Below are positions 42,900-52,044 of a DNA stretch of 64,000 nucleotides, piece by piece. The DNA lies in NCBI GenBank assembly GCA_905221605.1, contig CAJNDS010002701.1:903489-967488 (forward strand), in the 5' to 3' direction. The position numbers were made by a program, and so were the translations under genes. This DNA is from Symbiodinium natans. Lineage: Eukaryota; Sar; Dinophyceae; Suessiales; Symbiodiniaceae. Positions within the stretch are counted from its first letter, which is position 1; each line of letters starts with the position of its first letter. Under the pieces are notes generated by a model. The model did not search any database and had not been told where the DNA came from. It saw only the letters and a program-made list of their open reading frames with translations.

Positions 42900-44500
42900 A
42901 CGCGGGCCCCCTCCGCCAAACCTCACGGTCCTACCAAAAACGAATCTTTGAACCCAAACTCGAAACCCTAAACCCTAAACCCCAAACCCGTGTCGATGGA
43001 TCTTCGAAGCAATGCCAGAATTTGACTCGGGCATGGGGGCACGTAGTGCATTCCCACACCACAATAAGCCCCATAAGCCTTCGCGGTTAGGGTTTAGGGT
43101 TTAGGGTTAGGTAACATAGGGGACTGGTTCATGAGAATGGGTGTGTTAGAGGTAGTTCGTTCGCACGAAGATAGGGGGCGTCAGGGATAGTATTGTGAAC
43201 TACCTCGGCTTCTGTATTACAGGCATGCCTTGCAGTGCAGTGCGAAGGCGGACAAGAACATCTGATCGGCCTACCCAGGGGAAGCCAAGAGATCGCGCTT
43301 CTGATGGCCGTTCTTTCGTAGAGTACTGTATGCCTTTCCAAATCTTTTTGGGCCTCGCGACGACCTGTTTGCAGCGGGCCCTGCTGCCCGGCTCCTAAGA
43401 CGCCTGAACGGAGGGGACGATACTGTCCAGATCAAAAAATCTGAGAGCCCTTCAATTCGTCCCTTCGGGAAAGCAGAGGTCCAAGTTTTCTTCAGCTCTT
43501 TCGCCCAATACTCAACCCTGAGTAAGGTCTAGTGAGTCTAGTGTTTTGTGGGCAGTCCTCTGCATGATTCCCCTGTACGTCTACAAAGGGGCCGTGCTGC
43601 TTCAACCACGCAGCCTAGCTGATTCACGCGTAAACTGCCTCACACGTCAGGGCTTGTTGGGATTCCTCCTTCATCCCCAGACCCCAAGTTGTGCAGAGGA
43701 CCTGAGCAACACAAGATCCCCCCAACCCGCCCTCGCCGAACCTGGCCAGCTGCAGCGTAGCTGCCTTGGACCACGGGGTCCCGCTCGGCGGATTCGGGCT
43801 TCTTAGGGTTAGGCACTCTCTGTTTCAGGTCCAAGGCCCAGGGCCTTGGTCCCTCTTGCTGCCAACCTGCTTGTCGAGTTGACCCCTACACCCTAAACCC
43901 CAAACCCTAAACCCTAAACCCTAAACCCTAAACCCCAAGTCCGATTAAACTCCGTGAAGCTAACTCGCCAAAGGCGCCCGACGTGCTTAAGGGGGAAGCT
44001 TCGGGCATCGAACTTTGGACGTAGGGGCCCCCCAAGCGCTGACTCCTGGATTCCTAGCAGGATCTGGGTCGGCTTGGTCGACTTCAGGGTTTTCGGGTTT
44101 CGGGTTTCGGGTTTAGGGTTTGGGGTTTAGGGTTTAGGGTTTAGGGTTTAGGGTTTAGGGTTTAGGGCTTCGGGTTTAGGGCTTGGGGTTTAAGGTTTGT
44201 GGCTAGTGCTTCGGGTTCCTGGAAGGTCTTTCGCGTAATCCGACCCAAGCGTTAACAAGGTACTCAAGTTATAACAAGGCATACGCCGAACAGGTGCCTT
44301 ACCCTTCTGAGTGTCATGAGAGGGCAAGTGGAATTTGAAAACCCCTGCGGAGGTGGGGAGGGGGGGTGTGAAGGAGCTGCTTGTATACCGATACTGCAGA
44401 GCTAAAGGCGAAACCCTAAATCCTAAAGCCCTAAACCTTAAACCCTAAACTCCCTAAACTCCCTAAACTCCCTAAACCCTAAACCCCTAAACCCCTAAAC
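42900..44500. other. Unassigned patches and telomeric tracts
   Basis: Telomeric tracts at 42963-42990, 43085-43112, 43888-43940, 44088-44180 and 44410-44510. The patch 43640-43800 has a minus-strand frame (ESAERDPVVQGSYAAAGQ) ending before a GT, a weak exon candidate. The patch 43110-43400 contains an inverted repeat near 43145-43205 (GAGGTAGTTCGTTCG / GTGAACTACCTC). Confidence 0.4.
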
Positions 44501-44511
44501 TAACCCTAAGC

Positions 44512-44603
44512 CTGCGACGGCAAGGCTGAGGCCAGGACGCAAGGCACAGAGCCAGTCAAAGGCCGTGAACATGGGAGCCTGAGGCCGCAAGGCCAACAAC
44601 AAA
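44512..44603 (-). CDS. Exon ending on GCTTAGGG
   Basis: One nt, 30 codons and 1 nt (QAPMFTAFDWLCALRPGLSL), acceptor TTCTGCGCGCAG, donor GCAG|GCTTAGGG, a GC donor made by a variant telomeric unit. Its 1-nt start completes the 2-nt end of 45496-45577, and its end is completed by 42415-42490. Confidence 0.55.
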
Positions 44604-45087
44604 CTGCGCGCAGAATACAAAACTCTAAACCCTAAACCCTAAACCCTAAAACCCTAAACCCCAAACCCTAAAACCCCAAACCCTAAACCCTAAAACCCAG
44701 AATTTACACAGTACACGTACATGCGGACGGTTTCCACGCTTAAGCTCCTACGGGGGTCCTTTGCTGCCTCGGGGGTGGCTTACGGTGCAAGGCGAGATGG
44801 GTGAACGGCAAGGTGAACGGCAAGGACCGACTACCAGGGGCCTTATTAATCAGAACAGGGTTTTGGGGGTCATTATGGTATACTTACAAAAGGACCATGA
44901 GGGAATACGATTAGCAATTGTTCTGACCCCTACATTACGGCGATGATCTAAGTTTGAATACTGGCCCCTGTAAGAAGACGTGCTGTTCGGCCTGCTACCA
45001 ATGCCGCTGCAATAGTCTTCGTGCTGTCATGGTTGCTGAAATTTCTATGCCGGTTGGATCGCTGAACTTCGTGCAGCCCACGGCAAA

Positions 45088-45185
45088 GGGTTTAGGGTTT
45101 AGGGTTTAGGGTTTAGGGTTTAGGGTTTAGGGTTTAGGGTTTAGGGTTTAGGGTTTAGGGTTTAGGGTTTAGGGTTTAGGGTTAG
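45088..45185. repeat. Telomeric array, about 14 units
   Basis: Uninterrupted TTTAGGG units on the plus strand, followed by a C-run. In the sense of the neighbouring exons this is CCCTAAA. Confidence 0.95.
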
Positions 45186-45329
45186 GGAACCCCCCCCCCC
45201 CGCCCATCCTTACTCCAACTCGCCGGGCATCCACTCGTCGAAACATCTATACGTTTGGACGAAGCTTTCCAGAATGACGATTGAAACCGATATTGCTTCG
45301 CATATTCTTGTCAATGCCAGTATTATTCT

Positions 45330-45432
45330 AGACCCAGGAGTAAACTAGGAATGAAAAGGGAATCCTTTTTGGTTTTGAGGGGATTAAAAAGGAACCCAAC
45401 CCTAAAAAAAGGAAATAAGGGCCTGCTCCGGG
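45330..45432. repeat. Family D element
   Basis: CTAGACCCAGGAGTAAACTA GGAATGAAAAGGG to GGAAATAAGGGCCTGC; about 75 percent identical by eye to 37096. On the minus strand it ends GGGTCTAG. Confidence 0.8.
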
Positions 45433-45495
45433 TCCTCGTGCTAAACACTAAACCCTAAACCCTAAACCCTAAACCCTAAACCCTAAACCCTAAAC

Positions 45496-45577
45496 CGAAT
45501 GCCAACAGCCTTCTCCAGGATCATCGGCGTGATCAGGTCGAAGAGAAAAGCGCTGCGGACCTTCTCTGATGGATTCC
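45496..45577 (-). CDS. Exon ending on GTTTAGGG
   Basis: Two nt, 26 codons and 2 nt (SAFLFDLITPMILEKAVGI), acceptor TTGCACAAAG, donor ATTCG|GTTTAGGG at a seven-unit telomeric tract (45445-45495). Well-formed hydrophobic and charged peptide. Joined to 44512-44603 it yields ...AVGI-R-LLLALRP... in frame. Confidence 0.55.
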
Positions 45578-46029
45578 CTTTGTGCAATGGGCTCAATGGG
45601 TTTGGGGTTTAGGGTTTAGGGTTGGAGAGGTTCCTATACCAGGAAGTGTTCAGTGCACTTTGGAATTCTGGCCCCGGTGTTCGAATGCCCTTACTTTGGG
45701 TGTGCTGCATGTAGGCTGCAGAATCTATCACGGGTGGTGGCTGCGCTGCGCATCCTAACGATCTGGGCAGTCCAGGGTCCATCTATCTCGTGTGTCCTGG
45801 TGGGCTCTCTCTCTCAAAATATTTTGCAAGAGTATGCTCCTCGTAGGTTGCTTGTAGGTTGGGGTACCGAAAAGGACCATCCCTTTTGCTGCACTTCGCG
45901 TAAAAGGCCACGACCTGTCAACATCCATCTTTGAACAACCCCGAAACAACACACCGAGAAAGAACCGCACATGAACGGCACATGTGGAACTATGTAAGCT
46001 GTGCGTTTCAGCTGAAGGTTTTGAATGCT

Positions 46030-46150
46030 TACAGTAAACTCCAGACAGTTGGAACATGGCTTGAGGATGATTGGAGCTGGGATTCCCTTTAGTATACCTT
46101 TTGGGGTACGGGGATACGGATGTTCCAACTTTGCGGAGTTTACTGTAGGT
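46030..46150. repeat. Family E palindrome
   Basis: ACAGTAAACTCCAGACAGTT and CCAACTTTGCGGAGTTTACTGT are inverted ends, 120 bp apart. About 80 percent identical by eye to 61068-61180, including GGGATTCCCTTTAGTATACC. In the plus direction it begins GTAAACTCC. Confidence 0.9.
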
Positions 46151-46175
46151 CTACAACCTCCGAAGCACAAAGAGG

Positions 46176-46310
46176 ACTAAACCCTAAACCCTAAACCCTA
46201 AACCCTAAACCCAAAGCCCTGACCCTAAACCCTAAACCCTAAACCCTAAACCCTAAACCCTAAACCCTAAACCCTAAACCCTAAACCCTAAACCCTAAAC
46301 CCTAAACCCT
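46176..46310. repeat. Telomeric array, about 17 units with one break
   Basis: CCCTAAA units interrupted once by AAAGCCCTGACCC. It abuts the exon at 46308-46414. Confidence 0.9.
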
Positions 46311-46414
46311 GCCTCAGCAGCCACGAAGGCTCCGAGCACAGTGACGAGGTCCGCGGGCCGCGCAGGAAGGAGCGCACGGGGTAGCTGAGCCAGGGCCTGC
46401 TCGGCGTCAGGAAA
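46308..46414 (-). CDS. Exon ending on GTTTAGGG
   Basis: Thirty-five codons and 2 nt (ADLVTVLGAFVAAEA near its end; EQALAQLPRALLPARP near its start), acceptor AACCCTTGAG in a telomeric tract, donor GCAGG|GTTTAGGG. The exon is enclosed by telomeric arrays on both sides (46176-46310 and 46420-46508). Its phase-2 end does not match 45496-45577 directly, so another exon or a different unit of the array may serve as donor. Confidence 0.5.
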
Positions 46415-46419
46415 CTCAA

Positions 46420-46508
46420 GGGTTTAGGGTTTAGGATTTAGGGTTTAGGGTTTAGGGTTTAGGGTTTAGGGTTTAGGGTTTAGGGTTTAGGGTTTAGGGT
46501 TTAGGGTT
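46420..46508. repeat. Telomeric array, about 12 units
   Basis: TTTAGGG units on the plus strand with one TTTAGGA. Sense orientation for minus genes is CCCTAAA, on the acceptor side of the exon 46308-46414. Confidence 0.95.
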
Positions 46509-46894
46509 CCCGCTTAAACACACCCTAAGAGGCCCACTCAGCCAAACAGCTCTGCATATGTCGGGCTTTCGGGGTGGGGTTGTGTGAGGGGGTCTTGGGT
46601 TAACCGTCCCACGCGAGAGACTTCAACTCTGCAAGTGAGCCTGGGGCTTTCAAACTGTGAATCGGAATCATAATAGTTTCAGGGCATATTTAGAGCGCAG
46701 CATATGGGGGTCTCCGAAAGTAGGGGCACCTTCTTGCAGTCCTATATTGGGGCTCCCCAGTTCAACTCCATTTCGCCTGGCTAAATTCCTGAGGCAAACC
46801 GCTATAAGCCGGCCCGTGTGAAGATCCGGTCGTTGGCGCGACCCAAGAAGGCGAAACCTGCTTTTTGCTGCAGGGCTTAGAGCTTAGGGTTTAG

Positions 46895-46990
46895 GGTTTA
46901 GGGTTTAGGGGTTTAGGGGTTTAGGGGTTTAGGGGTTTAGGGGTTTAGGGGTTTAGGGGTTTAGGGGTTTAGGGGTTTAGGGGTTTAGGG
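46895..46990. repeat. Eight-bp telomeric variant TTTAGGGG
   Basis: Ten or eleven consecutive TTTAGGGG units embedded between canonical TTTAGGG units. The clean period change suggests local amplification of one variant unit. Confidence 0.95.
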
Positions 46991-47515
46991 TTTAGGGTTT
47001 AGGGTTTGGGGTTTAGAGTTTAGAGTTTAGGGTTTAGGGTTTAGGGTTTATTTAGGGCTTCGGGCGTTGGGGGTTCCAAGGTTCAGGGTTTGGGGTTGAA
47101 GGGATTTGGGAAGCTTCGTGTTTCTATGGGTGCACCAAACGGCTGGCTGTTTGGCTTTTGTCGGGAGTCCAGGTTGTTTATCTCACAGCGGCCGCAAACT
47201 GCTGGCCTCGATTCCTTCGGTGACATGGTGCCCGGAGAGGCTGACTAGAGCTTCTGGACTATACGTTCTTTGGTAGCTGCGAGATTCTACTGTATGTCAA
47301 CGGGGAATAGGGTCAACAAGGCAAATAGCATAAACAAAAAGACAGCACGGTGTGGAAGGTCAAGATGCCAAGAATGATCATCACTGATCACGGACCTTCG
47401 ACACCAATCCATTTAAGCGCGAAAACGAGTTCTCAAAAGCATGGGCCCTGACATTGTGAACAACATCAAAGGCGACCTTGCGGACATTGCATGGGGTAAC
47501 ACAATGTAGAAATTG

Positions 47516-47644
47516 GGATGTTCCCACTTATACGAACAGGGATTAAAAGAATTAGGGGTACTAGAATCCTTAGTAAGGACTGTTATGATGATTAGGGGGT
47601 ACGAATATCACTGTTAAGGACTGTCTAAGGGGGGAACATCCCAA
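47516..47644. repeat. Family C element, nested or extended
   Basis: Ends TTGGGATGTTCCCACTTATA and CTAAGGGGGGAACATCCCAA, but the interior holds two right-arm motifs (AAGGACTGTTATGATG and AAGGACTGTCTAAGG), making it 130 bp rather than about 99. It looks like a duplication of the right half. Confidence 0.85.
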
Positions 47645-47999
47645 TGCATCAACATGGTGCACTGCTGCCAATGGCTGGGCATGTCCGTTGTCTCGAGGTG
47701 ACCCCCCGCCCCCCCCGCCCCCCCCCTCAAGCCACTCGCAACCCGAGGTCCTGTTTTGCCCTAAACCCTACACCCTAAACCCTAAACCCCTGAATGCCCC
47801 TGAATGGCGAAGGCAGGAACATAAGGTATCCAAAACCCCCATGTAGGTTTAGGGTTTCGGGCTTCGGGGCCCTGTTTACCTTTCAACGCCTTGAAGCCCC
47901 AACCTAACCTAACTCTTCAGGCCCTATCCCTCAACGGAGCTCCCAAAAAATCTCCCGAAACCCTAAACCCTAAACCCTAAACCCTAAAATGCCCTAAGC

Positions 48000-48073
48000 T
48001 CTGAACCGGCATGGTCGCCTCGGAGGAGCAGTGCCAGGGGCTCGGCGCCAAACTCCGCGATGCGCCGCTGCGC
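48000..48073 (-). CDS. Exon ending on GCTTAGGG
   Basis: Twenty-four codons and 2 nt (RRIAEFGAEPLALLLRGDHA), acceptor CCCAGACAG, donor CAGA|GCTTAGGG. The opposite strand also has an open frame with an ATG here, so strand is not certain. The minus frame fits the donor pattern seen elsewhere. Confidence 0.4.
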
Positions 48074-48583
48074 CTGTCTGGGGAGTTTAGGGTTTAGGGT
48101 TTAGGGTTTAGGGTCTAGGGTCTAGGGTTTATGGAGGGGGGGGGGGGGGGGTCGGGGGAGTTCAAACTTTGAGGGGTTTGGGGTTTAGGGTTTTAGGGTT
48201 TGGAGTTTTTGGGCTAGGGCTTAGAATCTTAGGGTTTTTTGGGTTTGGGTTGAGGAGCTGAGCTCTCACAGAGGGCTTCTGGCAAGATGGCTCAGATGAG
48301 GTGTACTTGCTTACTAGGGCTTAGGGCTTCTGTAGGGTCTAGGTTGATTGGGGTCCTGAGAGCTCAGGTCTCTCAGGACTTCCGGTCTTTTTGGGCCTCG
48401 CTCTGGGGACTCTAGGGTTCATAGCTTCGGGCTTGCTTTACAGGGATCTGGCTGCTACGATGTGGCAAGGTGTGGGACTGGAGATTTACAGGTTCGAAGA
48501 CCCCTTAGGGTTGAGGGTTTAGGGTTTAGGGTTTAGGGTTTAGGGTTTCGGGTTTTCGGGTTTTAGGGTTAGGGCTTAGGGAC

Positions 48584-48698
48584 TCAGACCCCGAGTCGGC
48601 CCTCATGCAAGGAGTCCACCATCACCCAGTCCACCTTACAACGCTTCTCACTGTACTCCATGATCACGCTCATGAGGTCGACATTCCCTTGAAGCTCT
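48584..48698 (-). CDS. Terminal exon after an AT-rich GC-AG intron
   Basis: One nt, 37 codons and TGA: ELQGNVDLMSVIMEYSEKRC followed by KVDWVMVDSLHEGRLGV. The acceptor is excellent (GTTTTTTTTTGTTCTACAG). With the GC donor at 48768 the intron 48699-48767 is 69 nt and strongly AT-rich, unlike its surroundings. Function unknown. Confidence 0.5.
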
Positions 48699-48767
48699 CT
48701 GTAGAACAAAAAAAAACACAGATATTATAAAAACATAATTTGGTGATATTTTTTTTAAATTGCAGGC

Positions 48768-48858
48768 CTGAGCGGAGATGCCGTCGAGCAGCTCCTCATC
48801 GGCGCGCTGTGCGCGAGCCAGCGCAACCTTCGGGCAAGGGCGCGGTCCGAGTTCCAAA
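48768..48858 (-). CDS. Exon upstream of the GC-AG intron
   Basis: The frame that joins 48584-48698 in phase reads ...ALARRLRWLAHSAPMRS...PL-R. The donor would be CTCAG|GCCTGC. A second frame (VALARAQRADEELLDGISAQ) looks more protein-like but does not join in phase at that donor, so frame choice is open. The start is not defined; GATGTGAG is a possible acceptor. Confidence 0.35.
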
Positions 48859-48882
48859 CCTCACATCCATGGGGGATTAAGG

Positions 48883-49022
48883 TTGGGATGTTCCCCCCCT
48901 TATACTAACAGCCCTAACCCTAAACCCTGAACCCTAAACCCTAACTAGCAGTGCTTAATGGGGAGTATAATGGGGGTACTGTAATCCCAATTAAGGGCTG
49001 TTCGTATAAGGGGGAGCATCCC
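48883..49022. repeat. Family C element split by telomeric repeat
   Basis: Ends TTGGGATGTTCCCCCCTTAT and AAGGGGGAGCATCCCAA. After the left arm ACTAACAG the element is interrupted by about 35 bp of CCCTAACCCTAAACCCTGAA-type units (48911-48947), then resumes with CTAGCAGTGCTTAATGGGGA. The sequence CTA(A/G)CAG lies at both edges of the interruption. Confidence 0.85.
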
Positions 49023-49279
49023 AAGTTTAAGGGCTTTAAGGCTTTTTGGGCTCGAAACCCCTGGAGGGGCCAGCCATCTCATACCCCACGTGATTTGTCA
49101 CAGGGGGCTTAGCTTTTCAGGCCGAGATTTTTCGGGTTTGCGGTTGGGGGCTCTCATCAGGAACCTGTCAAGGAAACCCCCTTCTGCAATTCCGAGCCTT
49201 GCCGAACCTCACAAAACGCCCTCGAACAACCCTAAACCCTAAACCCTAAACCCTAAACCCTAAACACCAAACACTAAAC

Positions 49280-49351
49280 TCCTCCGAGACCGCCACGGTC
49301 AGTGTCTGGAGCTCCTTCGCAGTGAAGTTCCGAATGACCGGGGCCGCAACC
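49280..49351 (-). CDS. Exon ending on GTTTAGTG
   Basis: One nt, 23 codons and 2 nt (APVIRNFTAKELQTLTVAVS), acceptor CGCCCGGTCAG, donor GAGGA|GTTTAGTG followed by GTTTGGTGTTTAGGG. Good helical peptide. The upstream side also has degenerate telomeric sequence (49370-49415). Partner exons not identified. Confidence 0.5.
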
Positions 49352-49652
49352 CTGACCGGGCGGGTTCTTAGGGTTTTAGGGCTTTAGGGTTTAGGGGTTT
49401 AGCGTTTCGGGCTTAGGGAAAGGAATCTTGCAGTACCCTGGTTCTGTCACCGGAGCTAAACCTTAGAAATATCAGGCCCTGGTTGCAGGAGAAGTGCTGT
49501 GGCCTCCCGCGCCTCATGACATGGGCATTTGTTGCGAAAGGACAACGGGCCAAGGAGATGCTCCAATCCGCGCAGACTTCCCTCCTGCTTGAAGGTTTAG
49601 GGTGTAAAGTTTAGGGTTGGGGGTTCAGGGTGCTTTCGACGACACGCCTCAT

Positions 49653-49741
49653 GTGGGGGGTTTCCGAAATTAGGGGTGCCTCAAGGGAATCCTACTATAT
49701 GGGGGGTCTACATTAGGGGTCCTTCTGTTCGTAAAGCCCCA
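49653..49741. repeat. Family B element
   Basis: GTGGGGGGTTTCCGAAATTA GGGG to TTCGTAAAGCCCC, about 89 bp; internal GGAATCCTACTATATGGGGG. In the plus direction it starts with GT. Confidence 0.8.
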
Positions 49742-50153
49742 TTGTCGCCAGACATTTAAAGTGCCAGGCTCTTGGACACGGATTCTGCCTTGGAATGGTC
49801 TCCCAGACGCAGTGGTCGTGGAGGCCTCGGCAGCCCAAGAGGAATGAGCCCCCCCCCCCCCCCCCGACAAGTTGACCCCAAGCCCAAACCTTGGGGACAT
49901 AGACCCTCTGAATAAGGTCCCTGTTTAAGAGCGCTGGAAGAGGGTTAAGAATTATTCCCTAGTGGCCCCCCTAACCTACCTAGGAGAAGAGGCCCTCAAC
50001 ACGGATATAGACTCTTGCGATGGCGTTCCAAACCCCAGCCCGGAACCCCAATGGCCCGTCCTTCTGACAGAACTCGGTGAAGCAACTTCTTGAATTTCAG
50101 GCTGTCGACTCCCCCCAGCCCTAAACCCAAAACCTGAACACCAAACCCTATAC

Positions 50154-50349
50154 TCCGTGTTTTTTGGGGGGTCGTCTCATTTCTTTGGGCGTAGGGGTGT
50201 GCTGTCTCGGCACTCTTGGTGCATGGGTTCACGGTTTGCGGCTGTTGCTGAACATGAGGGTTTACGGTTCTCTGGTGCTCTGAAGGCTTTGTTGCAGCGT
50301 CCTTTTTTGGCGCCGAGCCGCCAAGCGTGGCGAAGGAGTACGCCGCCAT
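50154..50349 (-). CDS. First exon of an unknown gene
   Basis: ATG at 50349 opens 65 codons (MAAYSFATLGGSAPKKDAAT first), Gln/Thr/Pro-rich and probably disordered, to CGGA|GTATAGGG, again a telomere-like donor in phase 1. CATGTTTCAG 20 nt upstream could be a spliced-leader acceptor. The following exon probably lies in 49996-50100, where three frames are open; the frame with FRAGVWNAIARVYIRVEGLF and a stop is attractive. Function unknown. Confidence 0.45.
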
Positions 50350-51014
50350 CGTTATGTCCTGGGTGCTGAAACATGACCCTAAACCCTAAACCCTAAAACC
50401 TAAACCCTAAACCCTAAACCTAAACCCTAAACCCTTAGATCCCGGACCCAGGAGCGAAGTCCTCGAGGCTGAAGCCCAAACTCCAACCCGAACAACCCTA
50501 TGCGTGCGACGCGAAGCCAGGAAGCCCTCCAAAAACTCAGAGGTGGACAAAACGCCCCTCAGCCCTTAGCCCTAAACCCTAAACCCTAAACCCTAAACCC
50601 TATGCCCTAAGCCCTAAGCCCTAAGCCCTAAACCCTAACCCTAAACCTCTGGGCTTGGGCTCCGGACCCTTGCCGTGAAGGGTGGCCTGCCGGAGGCTCT
50701 CCAGGGTTCTCTCGGGTCTTTGGGTTTTACATATTAGGGTTCACAGGGTCTTTGTGGGGTCTGTATTTATAAGTCTATGCGAGGCTTATCTGGATCTTTT
50801 TAGGGTTAATGGCTGGAGTATATGAGACTTGCAGGGTTTATGTAGGCTGTGACCCAATTCAATCTTCCCAGGTACGACAGCCACCATCACAGCGCCCGTG
50901 CAAACCTGCACCGCGAAGCGATTTCTGCCACTTGCCCTGCTTTCCCCGCTTGCTCCATCCATGTTCAATGGTGCGGCCCTGCCACAAGTCTGCCGCAAAG
51001 ACCTCCGGTTGCCA

Positions 51015-51140
51015 TGGCAGAGGGTGGTGGGGAGGGGGGGGAGGGTGTGGGGGGGAAGGGTGTGGGGGGGAAGGGTGTGGGGGGGAAGGGTGTGGGGGGA
51101 AGGGTGTGGGGGGGAAGGGTGTGGGGGGGGGGGGGGGGGG
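51015..51140. repeat. Minisatellite GGGAAGGGTGTGG
   Basis: Eight or so units of about 13-14 bp (GGGTGTGGGGGGGAA) ending in a long G-run. Frames encode Gly/Val/Lys repeats only. Confidence 0.95.
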
Positions 51141-51267
51141 GCGGGGGCTTGCCCAACTTACCCGGCTCCTAAAGATCTGTTCCCCCGAGAATGGTGGGGG
51201 CCTTGTTGGGGGGAGAGAGTTGGCATACGAGCTCTCATCTGACCCAGGTGTTGATAACACAAACTAC

Positions 51268-51274
51268 AGATATA

Positions 51275-51343
<69 letters not shown>
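51268..51343. repeat. (TA)n microsatellite
   Basis: Almost pure TA over 75 bases, with one ACATA and one CGA interruption. Confidence 0.97.
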
Positions 51344-51346
<3 letters not shown>

Positions 51347-51386
51347 TAGCCATTGAGTGAGCTCGAGGGCTCAGGGTTTCAGTGCT

Positions 51387-51987
51387 TCAGAGCCTCAGCT
51401 GCAGCACTGCATCATCCTCAGGCAGCTCTACCTGGCAGTGCGTTTCGCAAGGTGTCGAGAGTTGGGGGGTTTAGGGGTTTAGGGCTGAGGGTTTAGGGTT
51501 GAAGGCAGAAGCTTCGAGATCTCGACCTCGAGGGTCGCAGATGCAGCAGACCGTAGTTTGGAGTTTGGGGGTTTGGGGGTTTGGGGGTTTTGGGGGTTGT
51601 GGGGGTTTTGGGGGTTTTGGGGGTTGGGGTGCGCAAGCCCCTGAGGTGCCTGAGCAAACTTGTCCGCAATGCTGATGAGAAGTCGCTCCTCAGCAGCCAG
51701 ACTTTGATCGGCACTGTCCAAGCCCAAGGACGGGACTAAACAGTTTAGGGTTTAGGGTTCCCTGAGGTCCACAGCCAGGCAACGAAGCAGGATCCCCATA
51801 ACCCAAACAACCTGAAACCAAAGGAAGCAGGCTCCATCGAGGCTGCCGAGCATTCCTGGAGCTTCCGGTGTAGAGCAATGGCGTGCTCAGCGCCTGGCGT
51901 TGCAGATGTTGAGCCTGCAACAAGGCGCACCGGAAGCTGCTCCGTGGGGAGTGGAGAGATCACGGCCGAGGAACGATGCAGAGAAGA

Positions 51988-52044
<57 letters not shown>

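Noticed and set aside
50809-51360. 183-codon plus-strand ORF
   Set aside because: It runs through a GGGTGTGG minisatellite and a TA microsatellite, and its composition follows the repeat.
51493-51714. Pro-Asn-Gln repeat ORFs
   Set aside because: The section 51555-51625 is a TTTTGGGGG/TTTGGGGG mosaic; only the flanking piece (51650-51735) looks like an exon.
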